From assembly GCA_009776625.1 (NCBI GenBank), contig WRNL01000094.1, forward strand, positions 1 through 6,168: a stretch of DNA of 6,168 nucleotides, given 5' to 3'. The DNA comes from Methanomassiliicoccaceae archaeon (lineage in GTDB: Archaea; Thermoplasmatota; Thermoplasmata; Methanomassiliicoccales; Methanomethylophilaceae). Below are positions 1-6,148 of this stretch, piece by piece. The translations under genes were made by a program, and so were the position numbers. The notes below the pieces were generated by a model. It did not search any database, had not been told where the DNA came from, and saw nothing but the letters and a program-made list of their open reading frames with translations. Every line of letters begins with the position of its first letter. Position 1 is the first letter of the stretch.

Positions 1-1
1 C

Positions 2-946
2 CATGCGGCGTCGGAGTACCTGCCGTGCCTGGGGAAGGAGTTCCTCCAGGCCGAGTGCGAGACCGGCTCGGCGAACATGATGTACGGCGCGGCGAGCGCC
101 GGCAAGAAGGTCATGTCCGCCTCGTCCGGCCCAGGCATGAGCCTGATGCAGGAGGGGCTGTCGTACCTCGCCGGGGCGCAGCTGCCGGCGGTCGTCGTCG
201 ACATCATGCGCGCCGGCCCCGGGCTGGGCAACATATACCCAGAGCAGGGGGACTACAACCAGGCCGTCAAGGGCGGCGGGCACGGCAACTACAGGAACAT
301 AGTCCTGGCGCCCGCCTCCGTCCAGGAGATGTGCGACCTGACGATACTGGCTTTCGACCTCGCTTTCAAGTACAGGAACCCGGCCGTGGTGCTGGCGGAC
401 GCCGTCCTCGGCCAGATGATGGAGTCCATAGCCGTTCCGGAGAAGGCCAAGGGGGCCCCTGACACCGACGGGTGGGCCGTCAAAGGCGACGCCAGGACAA
501 AGGGCAACCTGATATGCTCAATATACCTCGACGCGGAGAGGCAGGAGAGGCACAATTTCATATTGGAAGAGAAGTACGAGGAGATGAAGAAGGAGGCGAT
601 GTCCGAGTCCTACCTCACGGAGGACGCGGACATAATCCTCACAGGGTACGGCACCAGCGCCAGGATAGCGAGGTCGGCGGTCGACGCCCTCAGGGACAAG
701 GGGGTGAAGGCGGGCCTGTTCCGCCCCGTCACCCTGATGCCGTTCCCCGCCGAGGCGCTTAACGCCTGCGCCTCGGGGAAGAGGGTGGTCGTCGTCGAGA
801 TGAGCAACGGGCAGTATCGGGACGACATCCTGCTGCACCTCGAAGACAGAGGGGAGGTCACATTGTTCAACAGGATGGGGGGGAACCTGCCGAAGGTCGC
901 TGACCTTGTGGAGGCCGCCCGTAAAGCTGTGGAGGGGGGAGCATGA
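2..946 (+). CDS. vorB: 2-oxoacid:ferredoxin oxidoreductase alpha subunit, VorB type (5' end missing)
   Basis: This is the alpha subunit of a 2-ketoisovalerate-type 2-oxoacid:ferredoxin oxidoreductase, a cytoplasmic enzyme that links 2-oxoacid decarboxylation to ferredoxin reduction and acyl-CoA formation, and can run in reverse. The frame is open from base 2 to a TGA at 944-946 and gives 314 residues. Family members are about 350 residues long, so I estimate that some 40 N-terminal residues lie outside the window. Seen: the fragment opens with a segment containing GKEFLQAECETGSANMMYGA, followed by SSGPGMSLMQEGLSYLAGAQ and GPGLGNIYPEQGDYNQAVKG, which are typical of the pyrimidine-binding domain of VorB. 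The C-terminal part (TGYGTSARIARSAVDALRDKG, FRPVTLMPFP) matches the PFOR domain II fold. It overlaps the next gene by 4 bp (ATGA), which indicates one operon. A delta ferredoxin-like subunit would be expected just upstream but is not visible. A related KOR or POR specificity cannot be fully excluded from sequence alone. Confidence 0.92.
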   Translation, partial: HAASEYLPCLGKEFLQAECETGSANMMYGAASAGKKVMSASSGPGMSLMQEGLSYLAGAQLPAVVVDIMRAGPGLGNIYPEQGDYNQAVKGGGHGNYRNIVLAPASVQEMCDLTILAFDLAFKYRNPAVVLADAVLGQMMESIAVPEKAKGAPDTDGWAVKGDARTKGNLICSIYLDAERQERHNFILEEKYEEMKKEAMSESYLTEDADIILTGYGTSARIARSAVDALRDKGVKAGLFRPVTLMPFPAEALNACASGKRVVVVEMSNGQYRDDILLHLEDRGEVTLFNRMGGNLPKVADLVEAARKAVEGGA

Positions 947-2352
947 TAAAGAGATCCACAGGCCTCTACGAGGAGTTCACCCGCAAGGGCGGGGAGGCCG
1001 TCCGCGCCACGCACTACTGCGCGGGGTGCGGGCACGGTATAATACTAAAGCTGATAGGCGAGGCCATGGCTGACCTGGGCATCCAGGACGACGCCGTCTT
1101 CGTGGGCCCGGTGGGCTGCGCCACCTTCTGCTACTACTACTTCGACTGCGGCCACATATCCGCGCCGCACGGTAGGGCGTCCGCGGTGGCCACCGGCGTG
1201 TCGAGGGTCCTGCCCGACAAGCCCGTCATCGCCTACCAGGGGGACGGGGACCTGGGGGCGATAGGCTTCAACAACGCGTTCCAGGCGGCCAACAGGGGGG
1301 ACAACTTCGCGCTGTTCTTCGTGAACAACTCGATCTTCGCCATGACGGGGGGGCAGATGGCCCCCACCACGCTGGAGGGGCAGGTGACCACGACGACCCC
1401 CTACGGGAGGGACACGGTGAAGGCGGGCCACCCCCTGAAGGTGTGCGAGGTGTTCGAGACCCTCGAGGCCCCCGTGTTCATCGAGAGGGTGTCGGTCGCC
1501 GACACGAAGAGGATAATGCAGGCGAGGAAGGCCATAAGGAAGGCCCTCCAGATCCAGAAGGAGAAGAAGGGCTTCGCGTTCGTCGAGATACTCTCCCCCT
1601 GCCCGAACAACATGAGGGAGGATCCCGTAAGGGCCGCCGAGGCGTTCACCGAGGCTATGGAGAGGACCTACCCCCTGGGCAACTTCAGGGACCGCTCCGA
1701 TGCGGCCGCCCCCCTGCCGAAGGGCGTCCCCGCGAGGACGGAGGCGGAGCTGGTCGGGGGCGGGAAGGAGTCGGTGGCGATGAGGGCCGACCCGGCGTTC
1801 AAGGAGCGGAGGTTCAAGTTCTCCGGGTTCGGGGGGCAGGGCATACTCAGCCTGGGGCTGGTGGTCGCCGAGGCGGCGGCCTCAGAGGGGAGGTTCGTGT
1901 CCTGGATGCCCAGCTACGGGCCCGAGCAGAGAGGGGGATCCGCCTCCTGCTCCGTCAGGGTCGGGGGCAAGGAGATAGGGTCGCCGACGATAGACGACCC
2001 CGATGTGCTGGTCGCCATGAACCAGCCGGCGCTGGAGAGGTTCGCCCCCGCCGTCGCGGATGGGGGGACGGTCATATACGATTCATCGATAAAGGCGGAC
2101 ATGAGGTTCCCGGACGGGGTCAGGGCGGTGCCGTTCCCCGCCTCCTCCATAGCGAACGAGAACGGCGTCCCCAAGGCAGGGAACACCGCGTTCCTCGGTG
2201 CCATGGCCGGGCTCGGCCTCCTGCCCTTCGGGGACGGCAGCATAAGGGCCGCGCTCGCCGAGAGCATGTCCTCCAGGCCGTCCCTCGTGGAACCGAACAT
2301 GAGGGTGTTCGAGGCCGCCAAGAGGTGGGTGTCGGATAACCCCCGGGGGTGA
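943..2352 (+). CDS. vorA: Fused beta (TPP-binding) and gamma subunits of the VOR-type oxidoreductase
   Basis: This 469-residue protein joins two subunits that are separate in the classical four-subunit enzyme. Residues about 1-246 are the TPP-binding beta subunit (VorA). It has CAGCGH at 26-31, GPVGCA at 55-60, the TPP/Mg motif GDGD at 100-103 with the following Asn pair at 128-129, and GGQMAPTTLEGQ at 136-147, all typical of VOR beta chains. Residues about 247-290 form a charged, Gly/Ala-rich linker. Residues about 291-466 are the gamma subunit (VorC/POR-gamma fold), starting at FSGFGGQGILSLG and including SYGPEQRGGSASCSVRV and DVLVAMNQPALERF. The ATG overlaps the vorB stop and follows a strong purine-rich ribosome site (GGAGGGGGGA, 931-940), so the start is secure. 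No iron-sulfur cysteine cluster is seen, so electron transfer needs a ferredoxin-like delta subunit encoded elsewhere. No frameshift or stop separates the two halves, so this is a true fusion. Substrate specificity (2-ketoisovalerate or related branched 2-oxoacids) is inferred from motifs. Confidence 0.9.
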   Translation: MIKRSTGLYEEFTRKGGEAVRATHYCAGCGHGIILKLIGEAMADLGIQDDAVFVGPVGCATFCYYYFDCGHISAPHGRASAVATGVSRVLPDKPVIAYQGDGDLGAIGFNNAFQAANRGDNFALFFVNNSIFAMTGGQMAPTTLEGQVTTTTPYGRDTVKAGHPLKVCEVFETLEAPVFIERVSVADTKRIMQARKAIRKALQIQKEKKGFAFVEILSPCPNNMREDPVRAAEAFTEAMERTYPLGNFRDRSDAAAPLPKGVPARTEAELVGGGKESVAMRADPAFKERRFKFSGFGGQGILSLGLVVAEAAASEGRFVSWMPSYGPEQRGGSASCSVRVGGKEIGSPTIDDPDVLVAMNQPALERFAPAVADGGTVIYDSSIKADMRFPDGVRAVPFPASSIANENGVPKAGNTAFLGAMAGLGLLPFGDGSIRAALAESMSSRPSLVEPNMRVFEAAKRWVSDNPRG

Positions 2353-2381
2353 GCGCCGCCGTGCGCCGCACCGACAGGTCC

Positions 2382-2394
2382 GGCCCATCGGGCC
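2382..2394 (+). terminator. Small GC hairpin just after the vor operon
   Basis: GGCCC (2382-2386) and GGGCC (2390-2394) can pair with a 3-nt loop, 30 bp after the vorA stop. The stem is only 5 bp and no long T run follows directly. T-rich DNA begins about 50 bp later in the repeat array, so this hairpin alone is weak evidence for termination. Confidence 0.22.
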
Positions 2395-2442
2395 CATGGC
2401 TCAGTTCTTCAGGCACCCGATAGGCACGACATAAACGCCATC

Positions 2443-2603
2443 TTTTCCGTTATGGCATTTGAGGGTTTTCCGTTATGGCATTTGAGGGTTTTCCGTTATG
2501 GCATTTGAGGGTTTTCCGTTATGGCATTTGAGGGGTTTCCGTTATGGCATTTGAGGGGTTTCCGTTATGGCATTTGAGGGTTTTTTATTATGGAATTTGA
2601 GGC
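2443..2603 (+). repeat. Seven-copy 23-bp direct tandem repeat array
   Basis: The unit reads TTTTCCGTTATGG followed by CATTTGAGGG. Copies lie directly head to tail, starting at 2443, 2466, 2489, 2512, 2535, 2558 and 2581. Copies 1-4 are identical. Copies 5 and 6 differ from them only by G for T at the first base. Copy 7 is diverged at five positions (CC to TT, G to A, C to A, last G to C). There are no spacers, so this is not a CRISPR array. The period is not a multiple of three, and each internal ATG in the regular part runs into a TGA 18 codons on, so it is not a protein repeat. Each unit contains an imperfect dyad (CCGTTATGG) and most carry a T tract. The function is unknown. Candidates are a protein-binding iteron or operator, a chain of T-rich transcription terminators, or a simple expansion-prone minisatellite. 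Confidence 0.95.
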
Positions 2604-2893
2604 GTATATCCAACTTAGCCAGACAACGCCTAACCATCGTTCAGTTTCAGTTGCAGACCCATGACGCTGCGCCTGTATCCTCGTTCTGTATGTCAATGCT
2701 CATGCCGACCCCCTGTTGCGTGTTGACTCAGGGCATGTCCGCACACCCCAAACGCCCTCGGTGCGGGCGCGGCGCCTGGTCACGCCTTTCGCCCCCCGCT
2801 CCGAACCAACGGCGCCACAGGCCCCTACGACCCACCCCCGCCTTGCCGGCGCTCTCTAACGCTCGCTGGTCATCCCGGCAAGCCGCCGAACCC
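2604..2893. other. C-rich intergenic stretch with no recognisable gene
   Basis: I find no supportable gene here on either strand. One frame stays open from an ATG in repeat copy 6 (2567) into the HTH-cupin gene. The translation of that stretch is low-complexity, rich in Pro, Arg, Ser and Ala, and contains no domain, so I treat it as non-coding. Codon style also differs from neighbouring genes: the plus strand is C-rich, whereas the real genes here are G/A-rich on their sense strand. Small dyads are present, including CCGCAC (2739-2744) with GTGCGG (2761-2766), and CTTGCCGG (2842-2849) with CCGGCAAG (2875-2882). No tRNA or other known RNA fold was recognised. Confidence 0.6.
2842..2882. repeat. 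Perfect 8-bp inverted repeat, 25-nt spacer
   Basis: CTTGCCGG at 2842-2849 is the exact reverse complement of CCGGCAAG at 2875-2882. It could form a GC-rich stem in an RNA, or be a two-half-site operator upstream of the HTH-cupin gene, whose ATG lies 62 bp further on. The spacer is long for a terminator and no T run follows. Confidence 0.45.
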
Positions 2894-2936
2894 ATTATTA
2901 ATCGAACAGGCTATATCACCCCAAAGCCGACGGAGG
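2894..2936 (+). promoter_or_regulatory. Likely promoter and ribosome site of the HTH-cupin/ligase unit
   Basis: Two A/T-rich boxes stand out in otherwise GC-rich DNA: ATTATTAAT (2894-2902) and CTATATCA (2911-2918). A strong ribosome site, GGAGG (2932-2936), follows with 8 nt to the ATG at 2945. With the usual archaeal spacing of about 25 bp from TATA to transcription start, the first box would give a leader of about 20 nt that keeps the GGAGG. The second box would start transcription almost at the ATG and lose it. I therefore prefer ATTATTAAT as the TATA box, with modest certainty. Confidence 0.45.
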
Positions 2937-2944
2937 AAGGCTGG

Positions 2945-3499
2945 ATGGACGACACAAACAAGCTGGGTTCAAGGATTCAAACGTACAGGGAGAGGCTGGG
3001 CATCACCCAAGAGGAGCTCGCAGAGAGGACGGGGACGGACGCCGATTTCATCAGGGGCGTCGAGGGCGGGGACACCTACCCGGCGGTGGGCTCGCTGATA
3101 AAGCTGTCCAGGGCCCTCGGCAAGCGCCTCGGGACGTTCACGGACGACATAGTCGTGAAGGACCCCCTCATAACCAAGGCCTCCGAGAGGAAGGAGGAGG
3201 GCTCCGCCCAAGGGAAGTCCCATTACCATTACTTCCCCTTGGGCAAAGGTAAGACCGACAGGCACATGGAGCCGCTGTTCATAAGGATCGACCCGGAGTG
3301 CGGGGAGCCCCTGTCGTCCCACGAGGGGGAGGAGTTCATCATGGTCATCTCAGGGGGTATCGAGCTGACCTATGGCAGGGAGGCCCATAGGCTGGGCCCC
3401 GGCGACACGGTGTACTACAACTCCCTCATACCCCACAAGGTCAGCGCCGCTGATGGCCGCCCGGCGGAGATATTCGCCATGATATACGTCCCATTCTGA
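2945..3499 (+). CDS. XRE-family helix-turn-helix regulator with C-terminal cupin sensor domain
   Basis: A 184-residue DNA-binding regulator. Residues about 8-63 are an XRE/HTH_3 domain (IQTYRERLGITQEELAER, then a recognition-helix region near 32-42 and LIKLSRALGK at 51-60). Residues 72-99 are a charged linker. Residues about 100-183 are a cupin_2 beta-barrel with HEGEEFIMVISGGIELTYG, LGPGDTVYYN and IPHKV. Candidate metal or ligand residues are H126, E130 and H164. The first His of the classical HxH pair is Ser124, as in many HTH-cupin regulators. The start at 2945 is chosen because GGAGG lies 8 nt upstream and the HTH begins right after it; an in-frame ATG at 2567 would add 126 residues of repeat-derived, low-complexity sequence. 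The gene is followed 9 bp later by an acyl-CoA synthetase, a pairing I know from other archaea and bacteria. It probably controls that gene and itself in response to a small ligand. The ligand is unknown; an acid or acyl-CoA is my inference. Confidence 0.9.
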   Translation: MDDTNKLGSRIQTYRERLGITQEELAERTGTDADFIRGVEGGDTYPAVGSLIKLSRALGKRLGTFTDDIVVKDPLITKASERKEEGSAQGKSHYHYFPLGKGKTDRHMEPLFIRIDPECGEPLSSHEGEEFIMVISGGIELTYGREAHRLGPGDTVYYNSLIPHKVSAADGRPAEIFAMIYVPF

Positions 3500-3508
3500 G
3501 TGGTCGCC

Positions 3509-5161
3509 ATGCCGAGGGAAGAGATAACGAGGGACGCGACGCTGGGGACGCTGCTGGACGAGATCGTCGCCAGATGCCCGGACAACGACGCCGTGGTTTA
3601 CGTGGACAGGGGATACAGGCAGACATGGAGGGAGTTCAAGGCGACCGTGGACGACATAGCGAAGGGGCTGATGGCCATGGGGGTCCAGAGGGGGGAGAAG
3701 GTGGCCCTGTGGGCGACGAACGTCCCGCACTGGGTCGCCCTGCAGTTCGCCACAGCCAAGATAGGCGCGATACTCCTGACGATAAACACCAACTACAAGT
3801 CCGCGGAGATCGACTACGTGATCCGCCAGTCCGAGACGGAGAACATCTTCATCATCGACGGCTGCAAGGACACCGACTACGTGGGGACGCTGTACGAGCT
3901 TATACCCGAGCTGAAGGCCCAGCCGAGGGGGATGCTCAGGGCGGAGAGGTACCCAAGCCTCAAGAGGGTCATGTTCCTCGGGTCCGAGAAGCACCGGGGG
4001 ATGTTCTCCATGCCGGAGGTGATGGCCATGTCGTGCCAGGTCACGGAGGAAGAGTACAGGGAGAGGCAGGAGGGCCTGAGCGCCCATGACGTGGTGAACA
4101 TGCAGTACACCTCCGGCACCACAGGCTTCCCGAAAGGGGTCATGCTGACCCACCACAACATAGGCAACAACGGCTACTGGGTCGGCGTGAACCAGAACTT
4201 CACGCCCGACGACCGGGTCTGCCTGCCGGTGCCTCTCTTCCACTGCTTCGGCTGCAGCCTGGGGGTCATGGCGTGCGTGAACCACGGGGCGGCGATGGTC
4301 ATCCTGGAGGAGTACGACCCGTTGATCGTGATGACGTCCGTCGAGAAAGAGAGGTGCACCGCCCTCTACGGCGTCCCCACGATGTTCATATCGGTGATGG
4401 AGCACAAGATGTTCGACAAGTTCGACTTCAGCACGCTGAGGACCGGCATAATGGCCGGCTCCCCCTGCCCCACCAAGACGATGGAGGAGGCGGTCAGCAG
4501 GATGAACATGAGGGAGGTGACGATCGTCTTCGGGCTCACCGAGTCGTCCCCTGGGATGACCCAGTCCAGGTACGATGAGCCGAGCATCGCGAGGAAGTGC
4601 TCCACCGTGGGGAAGGCCATGACCGGGGTCGAGGTGGACATAATCGACCCAGAGACAGGGGCGGCCTGCGGGCCCGGCATCCCGGGGGAGTTCTGCTGCC
4701 GGGGGTACAACGTGATGAAAGGGTACTACAACATGCCCGAGGAGACGGCCAAGGCGATAGACGCGGACGGGTGGCTGCACTCGGGGGACATCGGGGTCAA
4801 GGACGAGGAGGGCTACTTCTCCGTCACCGGTAGGATGAAGGACATGATCATAAGGGGAGGGGAGAACATCTACCCGAAGGAGCTGGAGGACTTCATACAC
4901 CACATCGAGGGCGTCAACGACGTCCAGGTGGTCGGCGTCCCCCACCGCAAGTACGGGGAGGTCCCCGGCGCGTTCATAATCCTGAAGAAAGGGTACGACC
5001 TGACCCCCGACGACATCAAGGACCACTGCCGCGGGAAGATCGCCAAGTACAAGGTCCCCGCGCACGTCGCCTTCGTCAAAGAGTACCCCATGACCGCCAG
5101 CGGAAAGATCCAGAAGTACAAGCTCAGGGAGCTGTCGGCCCAGCTGTGGCCGGAGGAATGA
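3509..5161 (+). CDS. AMP-forming acyl-CoA synthetase (fatty/branched-chain acid-CoA ligase)
   Basis: A 550-residue member of the ANL adenylate-forming superfamily. It converts a carboxylic acid, ATP and CoA to acyl-CoA, AMP and pyrophosphate, and is probably cytoplasmic. All core motifs are present: the phosphate-binding loop YTSGTTGFPKG (200-210), PLFHCFG (242-248), GLTESSP (342-348), GWLHSGD (421-427), the hinge GRMKD (441-445) followed by IIRGGENIYPKELE, and the catalytic Lys533 in ASGKIQKYK. The overall pattern resembles the medium-chain/ACSF2-like acyl-CoA synthetases; length is normal and there is no sign of decay. The ATG at 3509 is preferred because a weak GAGTGG ribosome site lies just upstream. 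An in-frame GTG at 3500, directly after the previous stop, has no ribosome site and would add only three residues. Close spacing suggests cotranscription and coupled translation with the HTH-cupin regulator. The substrate is not readable from motifs; short or branched fatty acids are inferred from the nearby VOR genes and from acyl-CoA synthetases known in methanogens. Confidence 0.93.
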   Translation: MPREEITRDATLGTLLDEIVARCPDNDAVVYVDRGYRQTWREFKATVDDIAKGLMAMGVQRGEKVALWATNVPHWVALQFATAKIGAILLTINTNYKSAEIDYVIRQSETENIFIIDGCKDTDYVGTLYELIPELKAQPRGMLRAERYPSLKRVMFLGSEKHRGMFSMPEVMAMSCQVTEEEYRERQEGLSAHDVVNMQYTSGTTGFPKGVMLTHHNIGNNGYWVGVNQNFTPDDRVCLPVPLFHCFGCSLGVMACVNHGAAMVILEEYDPLIVMTSVEKERCTALYGVPTMFISVMEHKMFDKFDFSTLRTGIMAGSPCPTKTMEEAVSRMNMREVTIVFGLTESSPGMTQSRYDEPSIARKCSTVGKAMTGVEVDIIDPETGAACGPGIPGEFCCRGYNVMKGYYNMPEETAKAIDADGWLHSGDIGVKDEEGYFSVTGRMKDMIIRGGENIYPKELEDFIHHIEGVNDVQVVGVPHRKYGEVPGAFIILKKGYDLTPDDIKDHCRGKIAKYKVPAHVAFVKEYPMTASGKIQKYKLRELSAQLWPEE

Positions 5162-5187
5162 CGCAGATCAGGCGGCAGGCGTCATTC
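5156..5187. terminator. Shared hairpin containing both convergent stop codons
   Basis: GAATGACGC (5156-5164) is the exact reverse complement of GCGTCATTC (5179-5187), giving a 9-bp stem and 14-nt loop. The left arm contains the TGA of the ligase (5159-5161). The right arm contains, on the minus strand, the TGA of the hydrolase (5184-5182). The symmetry lets the same hairpin form in both transcripts, so it may act as a bidirectional terminator or 3'-end stabiliser. No T run follows on either strand, so termination is not proven. Confidence 0.5.
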
Positions 5188-5979
5188 TGCGCCCCGCTCC
5201 CGGGCGAGGCAGCGCTCTATGAAGCCCATGGCAAGCGGCACGTACTCGTCCGCCGGTATGAGGTGGCCCGCCCCCTCCAGGACCACCGCATCGCACCCCG
5301 GTATGGATCCCGAGAGGCGGAGCCCCTCCTCGCACTCGACGGTGGCGTCCCGGCTGCCGTGTATCAGCAGCGTGGGGACGCGTATCCCCCTCGCGAGGTC
5401 GGTCATATCGGAGGCTCCCATCGCCTCGATCTGGTACCTAAGGCCCGTCAAATCCCTGAAGCCGTAGGACCTGACTCCCTTCCCCGCGCCCTCCCTCCCC
5501 TTGAAGAACTCCTCCGTGTAGCAGATGCAGTTCAGCACCTTCGCGAAGTACTCGGTCGGCATCCCCCCCTCGGCCGCGTCGATCATGGACGTCACGATGT
5601 AGTTGAACCTGGAAGGTCTGTACCGGTATGACGAGACGAGGACCAGCGCGGTCACCCTCTCTGGCATCAGCAGCGCGGCTTTCTGAGCTATGTGCGACCC
5701 CATGGACCACCCGAGCAGGCTCACCCTCCCCAGCCCCAGCTCGTCAACAAGGCGCACGATGTCGTCGGCTATGTTGTCCAGCGTGAACCTCCCGTTGTAG
5801 AGGGTGTTCCCAGCGCCCCTGTTGTCTATCTTTATGAGGGTGAACCGCTTGGAGAGCATCTCCGAGGCCCTCCTCCAGAACCCCACGTCCCCCCCGAAGC
5901 CCGTGATCAGTATCAGCGGCGGCCCGCAGCCCTCCATGTCGTAGTACAGGCTTATGCCGTTGACGTTCGCATATGGCAT
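5182..5979 (-). CDS. Alpha/beta hydrolase (esterase/enol-lactonase-like)
   Basis: A 265-residue single-domain alpha/beta hydrolase, probably cytoplasmic because no signal peptide or membrane segment is seen. The strand order of the fold is clear: LILITGFGGD (22-31) carries the oxyanion loop, IDNRGAGNT (51-59) follows, the nucleophile elbow is GWSMGS with Ser92, the acid is Asp211 in HGSRDATV, and the base is His239 in GAGHLIP. Residues about 120-195 form a helical cap. The catalytic triad is complete and the length is normal. The ATG at 5979 opens the typical start MPYANVNGISLYYDMEG; an upstream in-frame TTG at 5997 would add six residues with no support. No good ribosome site precedes the ATG, but a TATA-like TTTAATA lies about 24 bp upstream, so the message may be leaderless. 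It faces the ligase tail to tail, so it is not in that operon. The substrate is unknown: such proteins include esterases, enol-lactonases and thioesterases. Confidence 0.88.
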   Translation of the reverse strand: MPYANVNGISLYYDMEGCGPPLILITGFGGDVGFWRRASEMLSKRFTLIKIDNRGAGNTLYNGRFTLDNIADDIVRLVDELGLGRVSLLGWSMGSHIAQKAALLMPERVTALVLVSSYRYRPSRFNYIVTSMIDAAEGGMPTEYFAKVLNCICYTEEFFKGREGAGKGVRSYGFRDLTGLRYQIEAMGASDMTDLARGIRVPTLLIHGSRDATVECEEGLRLSGSIPGCDAVVLEGAGHLIPADEYVPLAMGFIERCLARERGAE

Positions 5980-5999
5980 AAATGCCCCATCGAGCAAGG

Positions 6000-6006
6000 T
6001 ATTAAA
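6000..6006 (-). promoter_or_regulatory. TATA-like box of the hydrolase gene
   Basis: On the minus strand TTTAATA (6006 to 6000) lies about 24 bp upstream of the hydrolase ATG at 5979. With standard archaeal TATA spacing, transcription would begin at or next to the ATG, which agrees with the lack of a clear ribosome site. Confidence 0.4.
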
Positions 6007-6067
6007 GCGTTTCTGTGCCCGGGGTTCGACGGCTGACTATGTTCCAGGAGTGGTTTGGCTGGCGGCG

Positions 6068-6083
6068 CGTAGCGGCGGCTACG
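6068..6083. other. 6-bp hairpin with tetraloop in the right intergenic region
   Basis: CGTAGC (6068-6073) pairs with GCTACG (6078-6083) around a 4-nt loop GGCG. It lies in the 171-bp intergenic region upstream of the hydrolase. It may be a regulatory dyad or a chance structure; apart from the two TATA-like boxes, I see nothing else definite in this stretch. Confidence 0.25.
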
Positions 6084-6148
6084 GCATATGGCGGACACCG
6101 ATCCCCCGTGGAGAAAGCATATCGAGGGCCTCCGCATTGAAAATCACA

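Noticed and set aside
1443..2339. Long plus-strand open frame inside vorA
   Set aside because: It is an out-of-frame Arg/Gly-rich shadow of the beta-gamma fusion gene.
2443..2603. CRISPR array
   Set aside because: The 23-bp units abut with no unique spacers, and no cas gene is present.
2567..2944. N-terminal extension of the HTH-cupin protein starting inside the repeat array
   Set aside because: It begins at the ATG of repeat copy 6 and translates to low-complexity sequence with no domain. A strong ribosome site and a normal HTH start support 2945 instead.
3350..5065. Long minus-strand open frame opposite the ligase
   Set aside because: Its translation is rich in His, Val, Leu, Arg and Pro with no domain, a mirror of the GC-rich ligase gene, which has every family motif.
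5972..5979. TATGGCAT at the hydrolase start, shared with the 23-bp repeat
   Set aside because: An 8-bp match is plausible by chance in a window this size, and the flanks do not follow the repeat.
6021..6040. Possible tRNA T-arm (GGGGTTCGACGGC)
   Set aside because: The bases flanking TTCGA do not pair, and no anticodon, D-arm or acceptor stem fits around it.
5952..6137. Small 61-codon minus-strand frame upstream of and overlapping the hydrolase start
   Set aside because: No ribosome site, no recognisable domain, composition unlike its neighbours, and overlap with the 5' end of a clear gene in another frame.
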